Of a stretch of DNA of 64,000 nt, positions 17,564-26,078 are shown one piece after another. This DNA is from JANQMY01 sp965228775 (lineage in GTDB: Bacteria > Pseudomonadota > Alphaproteobacteria > JANQMY01), in NCBI GenBank assembly GCA_965228775.1, contig OZ245840.1:3038001-3102000 (forward strand). Direction: 5' to 3'. The notes under the pieces are model-generated. The model was not told the origin of the DNA, searched no databases, and worked only from the letters and a program-made list of their open reading frames with translations. Position 1 is the first letter of the stretch, and each line of letters begins with the position of its first letter. Made by a program: the position numbers and the translations under genes.

Positions 17564-18364
17564 TTACGCAAAGCTGATGCTGCATTTGCCAATGCCGCCC
17601 AGCGCCATTTCAAAACTGTCTCCCGGCGATGCGGGTTCAAGGGGAACGAGGCTCCCCGATAAGATGATTTCGCCGGCCTTGAAGGGGACTTCATATTGGC
17701 CAAGAGTGTTGGCCAGCCAAGCAACCGCCGTCAGCGGTGACCCTTGCACGGCAGACCCCATTCCTTTTGAAAGGGGGGCACCGTTCTTGAAGACCTGCAC
17801 TTCCAGATTGGGCAGATCGACCCCTCTCGGATCAACGTGATCTTTACCCAGAACAAATATGCCGCACGATGCATTGTCGGCGATCGTATCGATGATGCTG
17901 ATTTGCCAATTCTCAATTCGGCTATCGACGATCTCAAAACAAGGCACGATGGCCTCTGTTGCCGCGAGGACGTCGTCTTCGCGAACACCGGGGCCTTTGA
18001 GGTCGTCTTTCAAGATGAAGGCAATCTCTGCCTCTGCCCGAGGTTGCAGAAGATTTGCGCCGAGGATATCTACCGTCGCCCCGTCCTCTACTTGCATCCG
18101 ATCGGTCAGAAAGCCGAAATCGGGCTGGAAGACACCGAGCATTTCTTGAACGGGCTTGGACGTCACGCCGATTTTCTTGCCAATGACTTTTTCGCCGTCC
18201 CGCTCCCGCCGTTTTAAGAAATCGAGCGAGATTGCGTAGGCGTCATCGATCGTCAATGCCGGGTGTGAGGCGATAAGCGGCGGGATGGGCGTCCTGTTAC
18301 GCAAAGCCGTATACAGCTTTTCGCCAAGCATCGAGATTTCAGAAGAGGGTGCCAACGCACTCAT
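17564..18364 (-). CDS. hsaE: 2-hydroxyhexa-2,4-dienoate / 2-keto-4-pentenoate hydratase (HsaE type)
   Basis: The 266-residue protein has the family's metal-binding segment LLQPRAEAEIAFIL and the KKIGVTSKPVQEMLG segment near residue 65. It adds water to the dienoate released by the ring-cleavage product hydrolase, giving 4-hydroxy-2-oxoacid. Its ATG overlaps the flavin reductase stop (ATGA, 18361-18364), so the two are translationally coupled. Confidence 0.92.
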   Translation of the reverse strand: MSALAPSSEISMLGEKLYTALRNRTPIPPLIASHPALTIDDAYAISLDFLKRRERDGEKVIGKKIGVTSKPVQEMLGVFQPDFGFLTDRMQVEDGATVDILGANLLQPRAEAEIAFILKDDLKGPGVREDDVLAATEAIVPCFEIVDSRIENWQISIIDTIADNASCGIFVLGKDHVDPRGVDLPNLEVQVFKNGAPLSKGMGSAVQGSPLTAVAWLANTLGQYEVPFKAGEIILSGSLVPLEPASPGDSFEMALGGIGKCSISFA

Positions 18365-18834
18365 AGATACCCCCCGTCGAAATAGATGAGCGGGGAGCCG
18401 ATTTCATTCATCTGAATGCGAGCAACATCCCCGACAACGATGCTGTGGGAGCCGTAGTCGATCATCTTTTGAACGACACAAAAAATATTGGCATGTGCAT
18501 CCGACAGGCACGGGGTGCCATCTTTGTCTTGAACCCAATCGCCGAAAGCAAACTTGTCGTCGCACTTAATGACCTTGCCGAACGCATTCGAGATGTCTTC
18601 GTGACCCTCTTTGAGCAAGTTGATGCAATAGTGATCCCCGATGCTCAGACCGGGATGAATGCTTGCGTGTTTGTTGACGCATGCGACCAGGGACGGCGGG
18701 TCCATGGACAGGGAACAAACGGCTGTTGCGGCGATGCCGGCCCATTCTCCGTTTACGTCGCAGCTGATGAGAGAGACGTTGGCTGCAAGGCGCCTCATGG
18801 CTTCCTTGAACTGGCTTTGTATTTGGTGCGTCAT
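18361..18834 (-). CDS. hsaB: Flavin reductase, partner of the HsaA-type monooxygenase
   Basis: The 157-residue protein has the flavin reductase fold of the HpaC/HsaB group: ATAVCSLSMDPPSLVACVNKHASIHP (given by its Leu-Ser-Met-Asp-Pro-Pro-Ser-Leu core) and CINLLKEGHEDIS. It supplies reduced flavin, here probably to the HsaA-like oxygenase encoded at 30508, about 12 kb away on the other strand. The start at 18834 has a GGACC site; an upstream TTG is less likely. CCAACTGGT at 18842-18850 resembles the box noted at 21391 but overlaps the leader. Confidence 0.88.
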   Translation of the reverse strand: MTHQIQSQFKEAMRRLAANVSLISCDVNGEWAGIAATAVCSLSMDPPSLVACVNKHASIHPGLSIGDHYCINLLKEGHEDISNAFGKVIKCDDKFAFGDWVQDKDGTPCLSDAHANIFCVVQKMIDYGSHSIVVGDVARIQMNEIGSPLIYFDGGYL

Positions 18835-18893
18835 GGCAGGTCCAACTGGTGCGGCGGGTTTCAATGCTCCGTGCGTCCGATCGGTTAACTGGA

Positions 18894-19688
18894 CTATTTT
18901 CCTGTCAGGTTGGGTTTGGTGCGCTCCATCATGGCTTCGACGGCAATCTTATGGTCCTCCATAAACATGCTGACGTTTTCGAAAGCGGCCGATAGGTCGA
19001 TGACCGCATTGGCCGTCACCTTAAGACCCGCGTTGATGGACGCCTTTGTCCATCTCACGGCGTATTTTGGCGTGTTCAATAGTTTCTTGACCGTTTTATC
19101 GACAGTTGCGTCCAAATCCTCTTCCGGAACGACATCCGTAATAAGACCAATATCCGCTGCGGTTTGTCCATCGACAAACGCGCCGGTCAACAGATACTTG
19201 CGTGCGCGCGCATAGCCGATCAGCATTGGCCAAAGATAGGCGCCGCCGTCACCTGCCACCAGACCGACCGAGACATGAGGATCAGCAAACTGAGATTTGG
19301 GGGTTGCGTAGACAAAGTCGCAGAAGAGCGCCAGCGAACACCCTAATCCTACTGCCGGTCCGTTGACTTTCGCGATCATGGGTTTTTCCAGATCCAAGAT
19401 CGCACTTTGCAGCATGCGGTCTTGGTGGATGCCTTTGGATGTGGCCACGGCATCCCGGTGCTGATCACGCAACATGGCTAGATCACCGCCTGCAGAGAAA
19501 GCGCCGCCATTGCCGGTTAGAATAATGATGTCGATATCATCGTCCGTGTTCACTTCCGGAAAAATCGACACAAGCTCTTTGTGAACGGCGTCGTTGACGG
19601 CATTGAGCGCTTCGGGCCGATTGAAGGCGATCGTCAGAACATTGTCGTCTCTTGATACTTGTAGATTGGTGTATTTCGAGTAGTCCAT
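18894..19688 (-). CDS. Enoyl-CoA hydratase/isomerase family protein
   Basis: The 264-residue crotonase has FSAGGDLAML (oxyanion-hole segment near residue 63) and the second half GPAVGLGCSLALFCDF. The usual catalytic Glu region reads GLVAGDGGAYLWP, with Asp-Gly-Gly instead of the standard Gly-Gly-Gly, so hydratase activity is not certain. It lies between the acyl-CoA ligase (40-base gap) and hsaB (59-base gap), suggesting beta-oxidation of a steroid side chain or ring fragment. Confidence 0.88.
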   Translation of the reverse strand: MDYSKYTNLQVSRDDNVLTIAFNRPEALNAVNDAVHKELVSIFPEVNTDDDIDIIILTGNGGAFSAGGDLAMLRDQHRDAVATSKGIHQDRMLQSAILDLEKPMIAKVNGPAVGLGCSLALFCDFVYATPKSQFADPHVSVGLVAGDGGAYLWPMLIGYARARKYLLTGAFVDGQTAADIGLITDVVPEEDLDATVDKTVKKLLNTPKYAVRWTKASINAGLKVTANAVIDLSAAFENVSMFMEDHKIAVEAMMERTKPNLTGK

Positions 19689-19728
19689 GTCGGCTTCCTG
19701 TTTATTTTTCTGTGTAGAAATTAAATTG

Positions 19729-21342
19729 TTAAAGGTTGTTGAGAGAGTCCAGCAGTTGGTCTCTGAGAATGAATTTTTGGATCTTTCCGGATGGTGTGGC
19801 GGGAAACTCGTTCACGAAACTTATGTGTTCGGGAATTTTCCACAAAGAAATGTTGTCCTTGCACCAAGCTCTGATTTCGTCGGCTGATGCATGACCTTTG
19901 GAGCGTGACCGAATGGCGGCACAAACAATTTCGCCGTATTTTTGATCGGGAATTCCGAATACCGATGCCTCGTCAACATCCGGATGTTTTAGGAGAAAAT
20001 TCTCTATCTCCGTTGGTGAAATATTTTCGCCGCCCCGAATGATGATGTCTTTCAAGCGCCCGACAAGCGTGATGTATCCTTCCGCATCCATTGTGGCGAG
20101 ATCACCCGTATGGAGCCAACCATCTTCGTCGATGGTTTGGTCATCTTCCATGTTTAGATAGCCGAGCATCCTGCCAGGGCCCTGGTAACACAGCTCTCCC
20201 TGCCGGCCGAGCTCAACAATGCCGCCGTCCTTGCCGACGATTTTAAGGGAGACACCCGGCAGGGCTTTTCCGCAGGTGGAGGATTTCTTTTCAGTGCTGT
20301 CTTTACTTCGGATGCACGTCATGGAGCCGGAACATTCTGTTTGTCCGTACCCATTTGCAATTTCAGCTTGGAACGCTGACTCGCATTTTATGACCAGCTC
20401 TGTTGGGACCGGCGCACCGCCAACATTGATAAACCGCAATGCGGAAAGATCCCGCGAGGGAAAACTCTCATCCTCGAGCATGGCGATGAGCATTGACGGG
20501 ACACCGACAAAGCCAGTGCAACGTTCTTGCTCCAGAACGTCCAGCGTCATGCGGGCGTTGAAGACGACAAGCGGCAGCAGTGTTGCCCCGGTCATGACCG
20601 AACCAAGGACGCCAAACCCAGAGCCGCCAATATGAAACAGCGGAAAGCCGAGGCAAACACGGTCGCCTTGGCCAAATCCACAGGCACGAAATCCGTTCCG
20701 GCCGCTTGTGGTCACTGACCCGTGGCTAAGCTGAGGCGCTTTCGGCAAACCTGTGGTTCCCGACGTATATTGGATCATCTGAACGCTATCGGCGGACGCG
20801 TTGTTCAACAGCCCTTGATCGACAGGTACATTCAGTTCAAACAATTCGTCGATACCATCCGTAAACGAATGTTTGAATTTCAGAGATGGTACTTCCGGTG
20901 CGATTTCGTCGATCAGGGCCGCGATACCTTCACCACGAATGAGGTCCGCATGGAAGATCCCTTTGGCTTGAGCCGTGTTTAGCGCAAAGATCAGCTCTTT
21001 AGATTTGTAAAGCGGGTTTAAGGCAACGAGAATGAGACCCGCTTTCGCAATGGCATATTCCAGTAAGATCCATTGACGATGGTTGGCCCCCCAAACGGCA
21101 ACTTTGTCTCCCGGCGCATAACCGTTTTGGAGGAGAGCAGCGGCTAGTCGGGCTGATAGTGCGTTTAGCTCTGAAAAAGTCCACCGAATGTTTTCATTGT
21201 TTCCCTGGCATGCGTATACAACATATTCCTGGTCGCCGAAATGTTTCGCAGCCTGTGCGATCGCTTGACCGACCGAGATCTTCGCGAGATCTGACTCTTC
21301 AGGCGAGGCGGTCCAGATCGATTGGGTCGGGTGCGTGTTCAA
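19729..21342 (-). CDS. Acyl-CoA ligase, AMP-binding (FadD type)
   Basis: The 537-residue protein has IQYTSGTTGLPKAPQLSHG (ATP/AMP motif), NGYGQTECSG and the C-terminal GRLKDIIIRGGENISPTEIE with the hinge and Lys-bearing tail (PSGKIQKFILR). It forms acyl-CoA thioesters from carboxylic acids with ATP. The only plausible start is a TTG at 21342; no ATG or GTG lies nearby in frame. It is the first gene of the eight-gene minus-strand run. Its substrate may be a steroid side-chain acid or the C/D-ring propanoate acid; sequence alone does not decide. Confidence 0.88.
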   Translation of the reverse strand: MNTHPTQSIWTASPEESDLAKISVGQAIAQAAKHFGDQEYVVYACQGNNENIRWTFSELNALSARLAAALLQNGYAPGDKVAVWGANHRQWILLEYAIAKAGLILVALNPLYKSKELIFALNTAQAKGIFHADLIRGEGIAALIDEIAPEVPSLKFKHSFTDGIDELFELNVPVDQGLLNNASADSVQMIQYTSGTTGLPKAPQLSHGSVTTSGRNGFRACGFGQGDRVCLGFPLFHIGGSGFGVLGSVMTGATLLPLVVFNARMTLDVLEQERCTGFVGVPSMLIAMLEDESFPSRDLSALRFINVGGAPVPTELVIKCESAFQAEIANGYGQTECSGSMTCIRSKDSTEKKSSTCGKALPGVSLKIVGKDGGIVELGRQGELCYQGPGRMLGYLNMEDDQTIDEDGWLHTGDLATMDAEGYITLVGRLKDIIIRGGENISPTEIENFLLKHPDVDEASVFGIPDQKYGEIVCAAIRSRSKGHASADEIRAWCKDNISLWKIPEHISFVNEFPATPSGKIQKFILRDQLLDSLNNL

Positions 21343-21989
21343 TGTCAGTCGCCTGCTATATCCGTTTCACCAGCCATTGATTCCCTCACAAACCAACTGG
21401 TTCGTGGACGTCACGTTTAACGTGCAGATCTGTCGTCCAACAATCTGATCGTTGGAGTTTGCACCACCATTAAATCTTTGAAGGACAGCGACTACTTTGC
21501 CAGAAAACATGCAGTGTCGTTATTCGCATATCGCTCGCATTTTGTTCGCGGCATACCGCGGATAAACACGCATTATTGTTGCAAAAAGCGCGCGAATGAG
21601 ATTGGTTGTCTGAGGGTGGGATGGGGAGTTGTGATATGGCGAAATTGGATCACGCCAGTTCACAAGAGTCCGAACTGCATCGTCCTATGACGGATGAAGT
21701 GCCGGACATAAAAATCCATAACAGTCAATTCGGATCGTTTACCGTTTTCGATAGCAACCGAAAAGCGATAAAAATTCCAAAGCTTTTCAAACGCTTATGG
21801 AACACGACAATAAATGAGTAGAAGACGAGCTGATACTCAGTCGTTTCCATTTTATGGTTTTGCAACCATTGCCCGAGGTTATGAAAACACTTGTTGCTTT
21901 AACAAAGATGGGCGCTGGCGGTTCGAAGTTAAGCCTGAATGTTGCTTTCTTCGGAGTAATAAAAACGAAAAGCATCAGGGGGAGATACG
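21343..21989. other. Long divergent intergenic region
   Basis: These 647 bases separate the minus-strand steroid operon from the plus-strand TonB receptor. They contain the palindrome cluster at 21391-21456 and a smaller CGCGG-cata-CCGCG palindrome at 21547-21560. Frames such as 21606-21821 lack ribosome sites or recognisable motifs and are not called. The bases just before 21990 are A-rich with a GGGGGAGA site for the receptor. Confidence 0.6.
21391..21456. promoter_or_regulatory. Cluster of three palindromes, candidate operators
   Basis: Three clean palindromes occur within 66 bases: AACCA-AC-TGGTT (21391-21402), CACGTT-T-AACGTG (21412-21424) and TCCAAC-N9-GTTGGA (21436-21456, with inner AT/AT symmetry). 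They lie 50-115 bases upstream of the ligase start, where TetR-family proteins usually bind. The first shares ACCAACTRGT with a site upstream of the second ligase operon at 47477-47486. Confidence 0.5.
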
Positions 21990-24314
21990 ATGCGGGTTCC
22001 TCAAGGGTCGCTTTCTGCGATATCCGTGGCTGCACTGTGTGTTGCGTCCACGGGGGCTATTGCGCAAATTGACGAAATTCTAGTTACGGCGCAAAAACGT
22101 GAGCAGAGTATTCGCGACGTTCCGATTTCTATGGTGGCTTTCCAGGGCGTAGATATTCTGGACCAGCAAATTACTGGTTTGGAAGACTTGGCATACACTT
22201 TGCCGAACGTCCAGATTTCCAAAGACACTATTTCGAACAACATCTATATGCGGGGTGTCGGTTCCGGGGTCAGCCCGGGATTTGAGCAGGCTGTGGCAAT
22301 TTTCGTCGATGGTTCTTACAGGGGGCGTTCTCGCTATACGAACTCAACGTTGGTCGATATCGAGCGCGTTGAGGTGTTGCGTGGCCCGCAGACGACCTAT
22401 TTTGGGAACAACGCCATCGCGGGTGCGTTTAGTGTAACAACAAAAGGTCCGGACCTTGATGCTTGGAACGGATATGGCCAAGCATCATACGAATTTGTCG
22501 GGGAAGAGCCGGTGGTTGAGGCGGCAGTGGGCGGCCCGATCGTTCAGGACAAATTCGGCATTCGCGTGGCGGGCAGATTCTCTCGACTGGAAGGTTTCTT
22601 GGACAACCAAGGGACAGGCGGTCAGGACCCAACCATCAAGGATAGGTTTGGCCGTTTGTCTGCGCAGTTGCAGCTTGCCCCCGAATGGTCGGCAGCGTTT
22701 AAGGCGGAGTATGGCCGCCAGACATCCGATGGAGCGTTTGCGGCGCAGCTGTTCAATTGTCCTGCGCCGGGTTTCGCCCCGTCGGGGTCTTGCACCGCAG
22801 CGATTGCTGCCGGTCAAGAGGACGACCTGGATTTCAATCGCGTCTCCAATGGCGATGAACGCGGGGAAATCGAGGCCTCTGAATTTATTTGGAATCTGCA
22901 GCGTGATAACGACGTAGGTCATGGCTTCTTTGTTCAAGCCACCCATTCCCGCGGTGACTTTGTGATTTCAGGCGATACTGACCTGACAACAGAGGACCGA
23001 GTAACCTTCTCGAACATTGAAGCGAATAAGCAAACGACAGTCGAGGTGCGGTTGGACTCACCTTCCGACTCGAAATTGCAGTACACGCTTGGTGCTTACT
23101 ACTTGGATAGTGAGTACTCGTTCAGCAGTAACTTCAATTTGCTTTTCTTGACGCCAACGGTTGTTCCATTTATCGCGGGTGGTTTGTTTTCCGCAGCGGC
23201 TCCATTTGCTCCGTTTACGGTGGATAGCAACATTTTTGCTGAGGAAACGGCCTTCTCTTTCTTTGGATCGGCCACATGGCCCTTTACAGATAACTTCTCT
23301 GCGACTGTAGGGTTGCGGTACATCAACTCGGATAAGTCTGCGGTGCAGGATTCCCAGCCGAAAACAACAAATGACCGGTATGGTTTCTCCACCGATTTCA
23401 TTACAGAACCGGCCGCGTTGGGGGCTGCCTCCGCACTGACCCAGACGGCCGCACAGAGCCAGATAGGGTCGGTTCAAGATGATGATATCCTGCCGTCCGT
23501 AACTCTGGCCTATGAACCGAACGAGAACGCCAATCTTTACTTCAAGTACTCAGACGGATTTAAAGCCGGTGGTTTCGACCCCCTTGAAAGGTCCGGTGTT
23601 CCTGGCCGATTGACATACGATCCCGAAACCGTTCACGCCTACGAAGTGGGCCTGAAGTCAATCTGGTTAAATGATACGTTGTCATTCAACGTTGCGCTGT
23701 TTCGTTCGGACTACAAGGACTTGCAGCAGGCCGTCGTGCAGTTTGCCGGGGGTGGTGCCTTTGTGGTCACTCAGAATGTAGGTGGATTGACATCTCAAGG
23801 TGCTGAAATCGAAGTCGCGTGGGAAGCAACTGAGAATCTTACATTTTCAGCCGACGCAGCCTTTCTGGACGCTTTCTATAAAGACTATCCCAATGGCGGC
23901 TGTAACGTATTCCAGGAAGCTGTCACGCCCGTCAATTGTGTACAGGATTTGTCAGGTGTGGCGCCGCCCTTCGCGCCAAACTATGCCGGTGTGGTTCGGG
24001 CAAGTTACGAACAGCCGATCATCAATTCTTCCCTCGTCTTTAGTGGTGATGTAGCTCTCTCTTTCTCGGATGGGTACAGCTTGGCGCCCGATAATGATCC
24101 TGTCGGACGGCAAGGGTCTTGGCAGAAAGTCGACTTGCGGCTCGGCTTGTCTGACGCGGATGCGAATTGGTCTCTTGCCTTTATTGGTAAGAATCTGGCC
24201 AATGAGAGAGTGTTCGCGACAGCCAATGACGTGGTGGGTACAGCTGGCTCTTACTTCGCCACAATCGAAAGAGGGCGGTTTCTTGCACTGCAAGCTCGAT
24301 ACAATTTCAACTGA
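21990..24314 (+). CDS. TonB-dependent outer-membrane receptor 1
   Basis: The 774-residue receptor has a signal peptide ending near GAIA-QIDE, a TonB-box-like segment at the mature N terminus (DEILVTAQKREQSIRDVPIS), a plug domain with VEVLRGPQTTYFGNNAIAG, and a beta-barrel that ends RFLALQARYNF with the terminal Phe-rich signature. This subtype is common in aromatic and steroid degraders and imports bulky substrates across the outer membrane. A GGGGGAGATACG site fixes the start. Its position before KSTD-like genes suggests steroid uptake. Confidence 0.9.
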   Translation: MRVPQGSLSAISVAALCVASTGAIAQIDEILVTAQKREQSIRDVPISMVAFQGVDILDQQITGLEDLAYTLPNVQISKDTISNNIYMRGVGSGVSPGFEQAVAIFVDGSYRGRSRYTNSTLVDIERVEVLRGPQTTYFGNNAIAGAFSVTTKGPDLDAWNGYGQASYEFVGEEPVVEAAVGGPIVQDKFGIRVAGRFSRLEGFLDNQGTGGQDPTIKDRFGRLSAQLQLAPEWSAAFKAEYGRQTSDGAFAAQLFNCPAPGFAPSGSCTAAIAAGQEDDLDFNRVSNGDERGEIEASEFIWNLQRDNDVGHGFFVQATHSRGDFVISGDTDLTTEDRVTFSNIEANKQTTVEVRLDSPSDSKLQYTLGAYYLDSEYSFSSNFNLLFLTPTVVPFIAGGLFSAAAPFAPFTVDSNIFAEETAFSFFGSATWPFTDNFSATVGLRYINSDKSAVQDSQPKTTNDRYGFSTDFITEPAALGAASALTQTAAQSQIGSVQDDDILPSVTLAYEPNENANLYFKYSDGFKAGGFDPLERSGVPGRLTYDPETVHAYEVGLKSIWLNDTLSFNVALFRSDYKDLQQAVVQFAGGGAFVVTQNVGGLTSQGAEIEVAWEATENLTFSADAAFLDAFYKDYPNGGCNVFQEAVTPVNCVQDLSGVAPPFAPNYAGVVRASYEQPIINSSLVFSGDVALSFSDGYSLAPDNDPVGRQGSWQKVDLRLGLSDADANWSLAFIGKNLANERVFATANDVVGTAGSYFATIERGRFLALQARYNFN

Positions 24315-24339
24315 TTGAGAACCGGTATCGAGCGAAAAT

Positions 24340-24378
24340 TGGGAGCGCGCAGTTATTGCGGGCTCCCATATTTTGTTT
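24340..24378 (+). terminator. Rho-independent terminator after TonB receptor 1
   Basis: TGGGAGC (24340-24346) pairs with GCTCCCA (24362-24368), with inner CGCA/TGCG, followed by TATTTTGTTT. It lies 26 bases after the receptor stop, so it probably separates that gene from the flavoprotein at 24414. Confidence 0.75.
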
Positions 24379-24413
24379 GGTAATTTCGATGCAAGACACG
24401 CAAAATCCGCAGC

Positions 24414-26072
24414 ATGGACGTTAAAGATCCGAATTGGCATTCGCGCGTAAGAGAACCGCGGCACGAGTCATCGCCTGAGGGTACGCATTGGTATGATGAA
24501 GCCGATGTGGTCATTGTCGGGCTTGGCGGTGCTGGCATCTGTGCCGCTCTGGAAGCGCTCCATAATGGCGCCGATGTGATCGCCATTGACAGGTTTCGCG
24601 GTGGCGGCGCGACGCGATTGTCGGGTGGCGTTTATTATGGCGGCGGTGGCACCCGCCATCAGATGGAGGCCGGCGAGACCGACACGCCCGAAGAGATGTA
24701 CAAATATTTGAAGCTGGAAGTGGGGGATGCGGTTGCGGATCAAACGCTTCAGGACTTCTGCCGGTCCAGCAATGAGAATTTGCGATGGCTTGAAGGGCAC
24801 GGCGTCGAATTTGGATCGACCATCGCGCCTATCAAGACTTCATATCCGGCCGATAAGCATTTTCTTTATTATTCGGGAAATGAGGCGCAGGCAAATTATC
24901 AGAGCCGCGCGAAATCGGCGCGGCGAGGTCACCGGACCCGCGGTAAAGGTCTAACGGGGCATCTGTTTTTTGATGCTCTGTTCCACTCAGCGCTCAAAAT
25001 GGGCTTACGCGTTTATGCCCTAAGCGAAGCGATAAGGTTTGTGGTAGCGCCTGACGGAACAATATCAGGCATCGAGGTCCAGCAAATTGATGAGGAGTCC
25101 GGCGCGGCGAAGGAGCTGGACAAACTTTGCGGCAAATTCGCGGAACCTACGACTTTGATGTTCCCTAATGTGGCGCGTAAGATCGTGAGCCGTGCCAACG
25201 AAATCTCCGACTCCGAAGGGGTGCCCAAATCGATAAAGATCAGCAAGGCGGTTGTTTTGTCTGCCGGCGGCTTCGTACAGAACCGGGAGATGGTCGCGCA
25301 TCACGCCCCGAAATACACGGGGGCAACCCCGCTTGGCGGCATTGGCTGCGATGGCTCAGGAATTCGTTTAGGTCAATCGGTGGGTGCGAAGGTGGACCGT
25401 ATGAACTATGTGTCCGCCTGGCGCCAATTTAATCCGCCTGCTGCTCTTGCAAGCGGTATCGTGGTCAATGGCCAAGGGGAACGCTATGTAGCCGAAGACG
25501 TGTATGGCGCTGTCATTGGCTATCATATGGGCGAAGAGCACGACGGCGTTTCGTACATCATCATCGACAAGAAGTTGCAAAAAAAAGCTTTCTGGCAGGC
25601 TATGCCCTCTTCTAACATTAACTTTCGGGTGCAAGGCGCGCCCGCTTTGCTCGGCATGTTTCGTTCGACGACGAAAGCAAGGACAATCGAGGACCTCGCA
25701 CGAAAACTGGCGATGAATCCCGAGAAACTGAAAAACGCCGTCGACCACTACAATCGATCGTCAAAAGGATTGGAAGAACCAAAGTTTCGGAAGCATGAAG
25801 ATTTTGTCAGTACGATCGAAGAGCCGCCTTTCTATGCCATCGATATTTCACTTGGGAACCAGAAGTATATTTGTCCGTCGATTTCCTTAGGGGGCATTGT
25901 CGTCGACGAAACAACCGGACAGGCATTGGACGAAAACGGACAGCCCATACCAAAACTCTACGCGGCCGGAAAAAACGCGGTCGGTGTGTCATCGAATTTG
26001 TATGTGAGCGGATTGTCTATTGCGGACTGCGTTTATTCGGGGCGCATTGTCGGCCGCTCGGCAAGCCGATAG
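24414..26072 (+). CDS. FAD-dependent KSTD/fumarate-reductase-like oxidoreductase
   Basis: The 552-residue protein has the FAD motif VVIVGLGGAGICAALEAL (about residues 33-50), the GGGATRLSGGVYYGGGGT segment and the closing KLYAAGKNAVGV. These place it in the fumarate reductase/3-ketosteroid dehydrogenase superfamily. It differs from the two other KstD-like proteins here: where those have PPFYA-GDLGTKGGL, it reads PPFYAIDISLGN followed by PSISLGGI, and the final GGGGTLGPA motif is absent. It may dehydrogenate a different position, such as a 4,5 bond, or reduce an enone. The ribosome site is weak. Confidence 0.8.
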   Translation: MDVKDPNWHSRVREPRHESSPEGTHWYDEADVVIVGLGGAGICAALEALHNGADVIAIDRFRGGGATRLSGGVYYGGGGTRHQMEAGETDTPEEMYKYLKLEVGDAVADQTLQDFCRSSNENLRWLEGHGVEFGSTIAPIKTSYPADKHFLYYSGNEAQANYQSRAKSARRGHRTRGKGLTGHLFFDALFHSALKMGLRVYALSEAIRFVVAPDGTISGIEVQQIDEESGAAKELDKLCGKFAEPTTLMFPNVARKIVSRANEISDSEGVPKSIKISKAVVLSAGGFVQNREMVAHHAPKYTGATPLGGIGCDGSGIRLGQSVGAKVDRMNYVSAWRQFNPPAALASGIVVNGQGERYVAEDVYGAVIGYHMGEEHDGVSYIIIDKKLQKKAFWQAMPSSNINFRVQGAPALLGMFRSTTKARTIEDLARKLAMNPEKLKNAVDHYNRSSKGLEEPKFRKHEDFVSTIEEPPFYAIDISLGNQKYICPSISLGGIVVDETTGQALDENGQPIPKLYAAGKNAVGVSSNLYVSGLSIADCVYSGRIVGRSASR

Positions 26073-26078
26073 TCAGAT

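Noticed and set aside
21606..21821. 71-residue frame in the long intergenic region
   Set aside because: It has no ribosome site or recognisable motif, and its composition does not resemble the neighbours.
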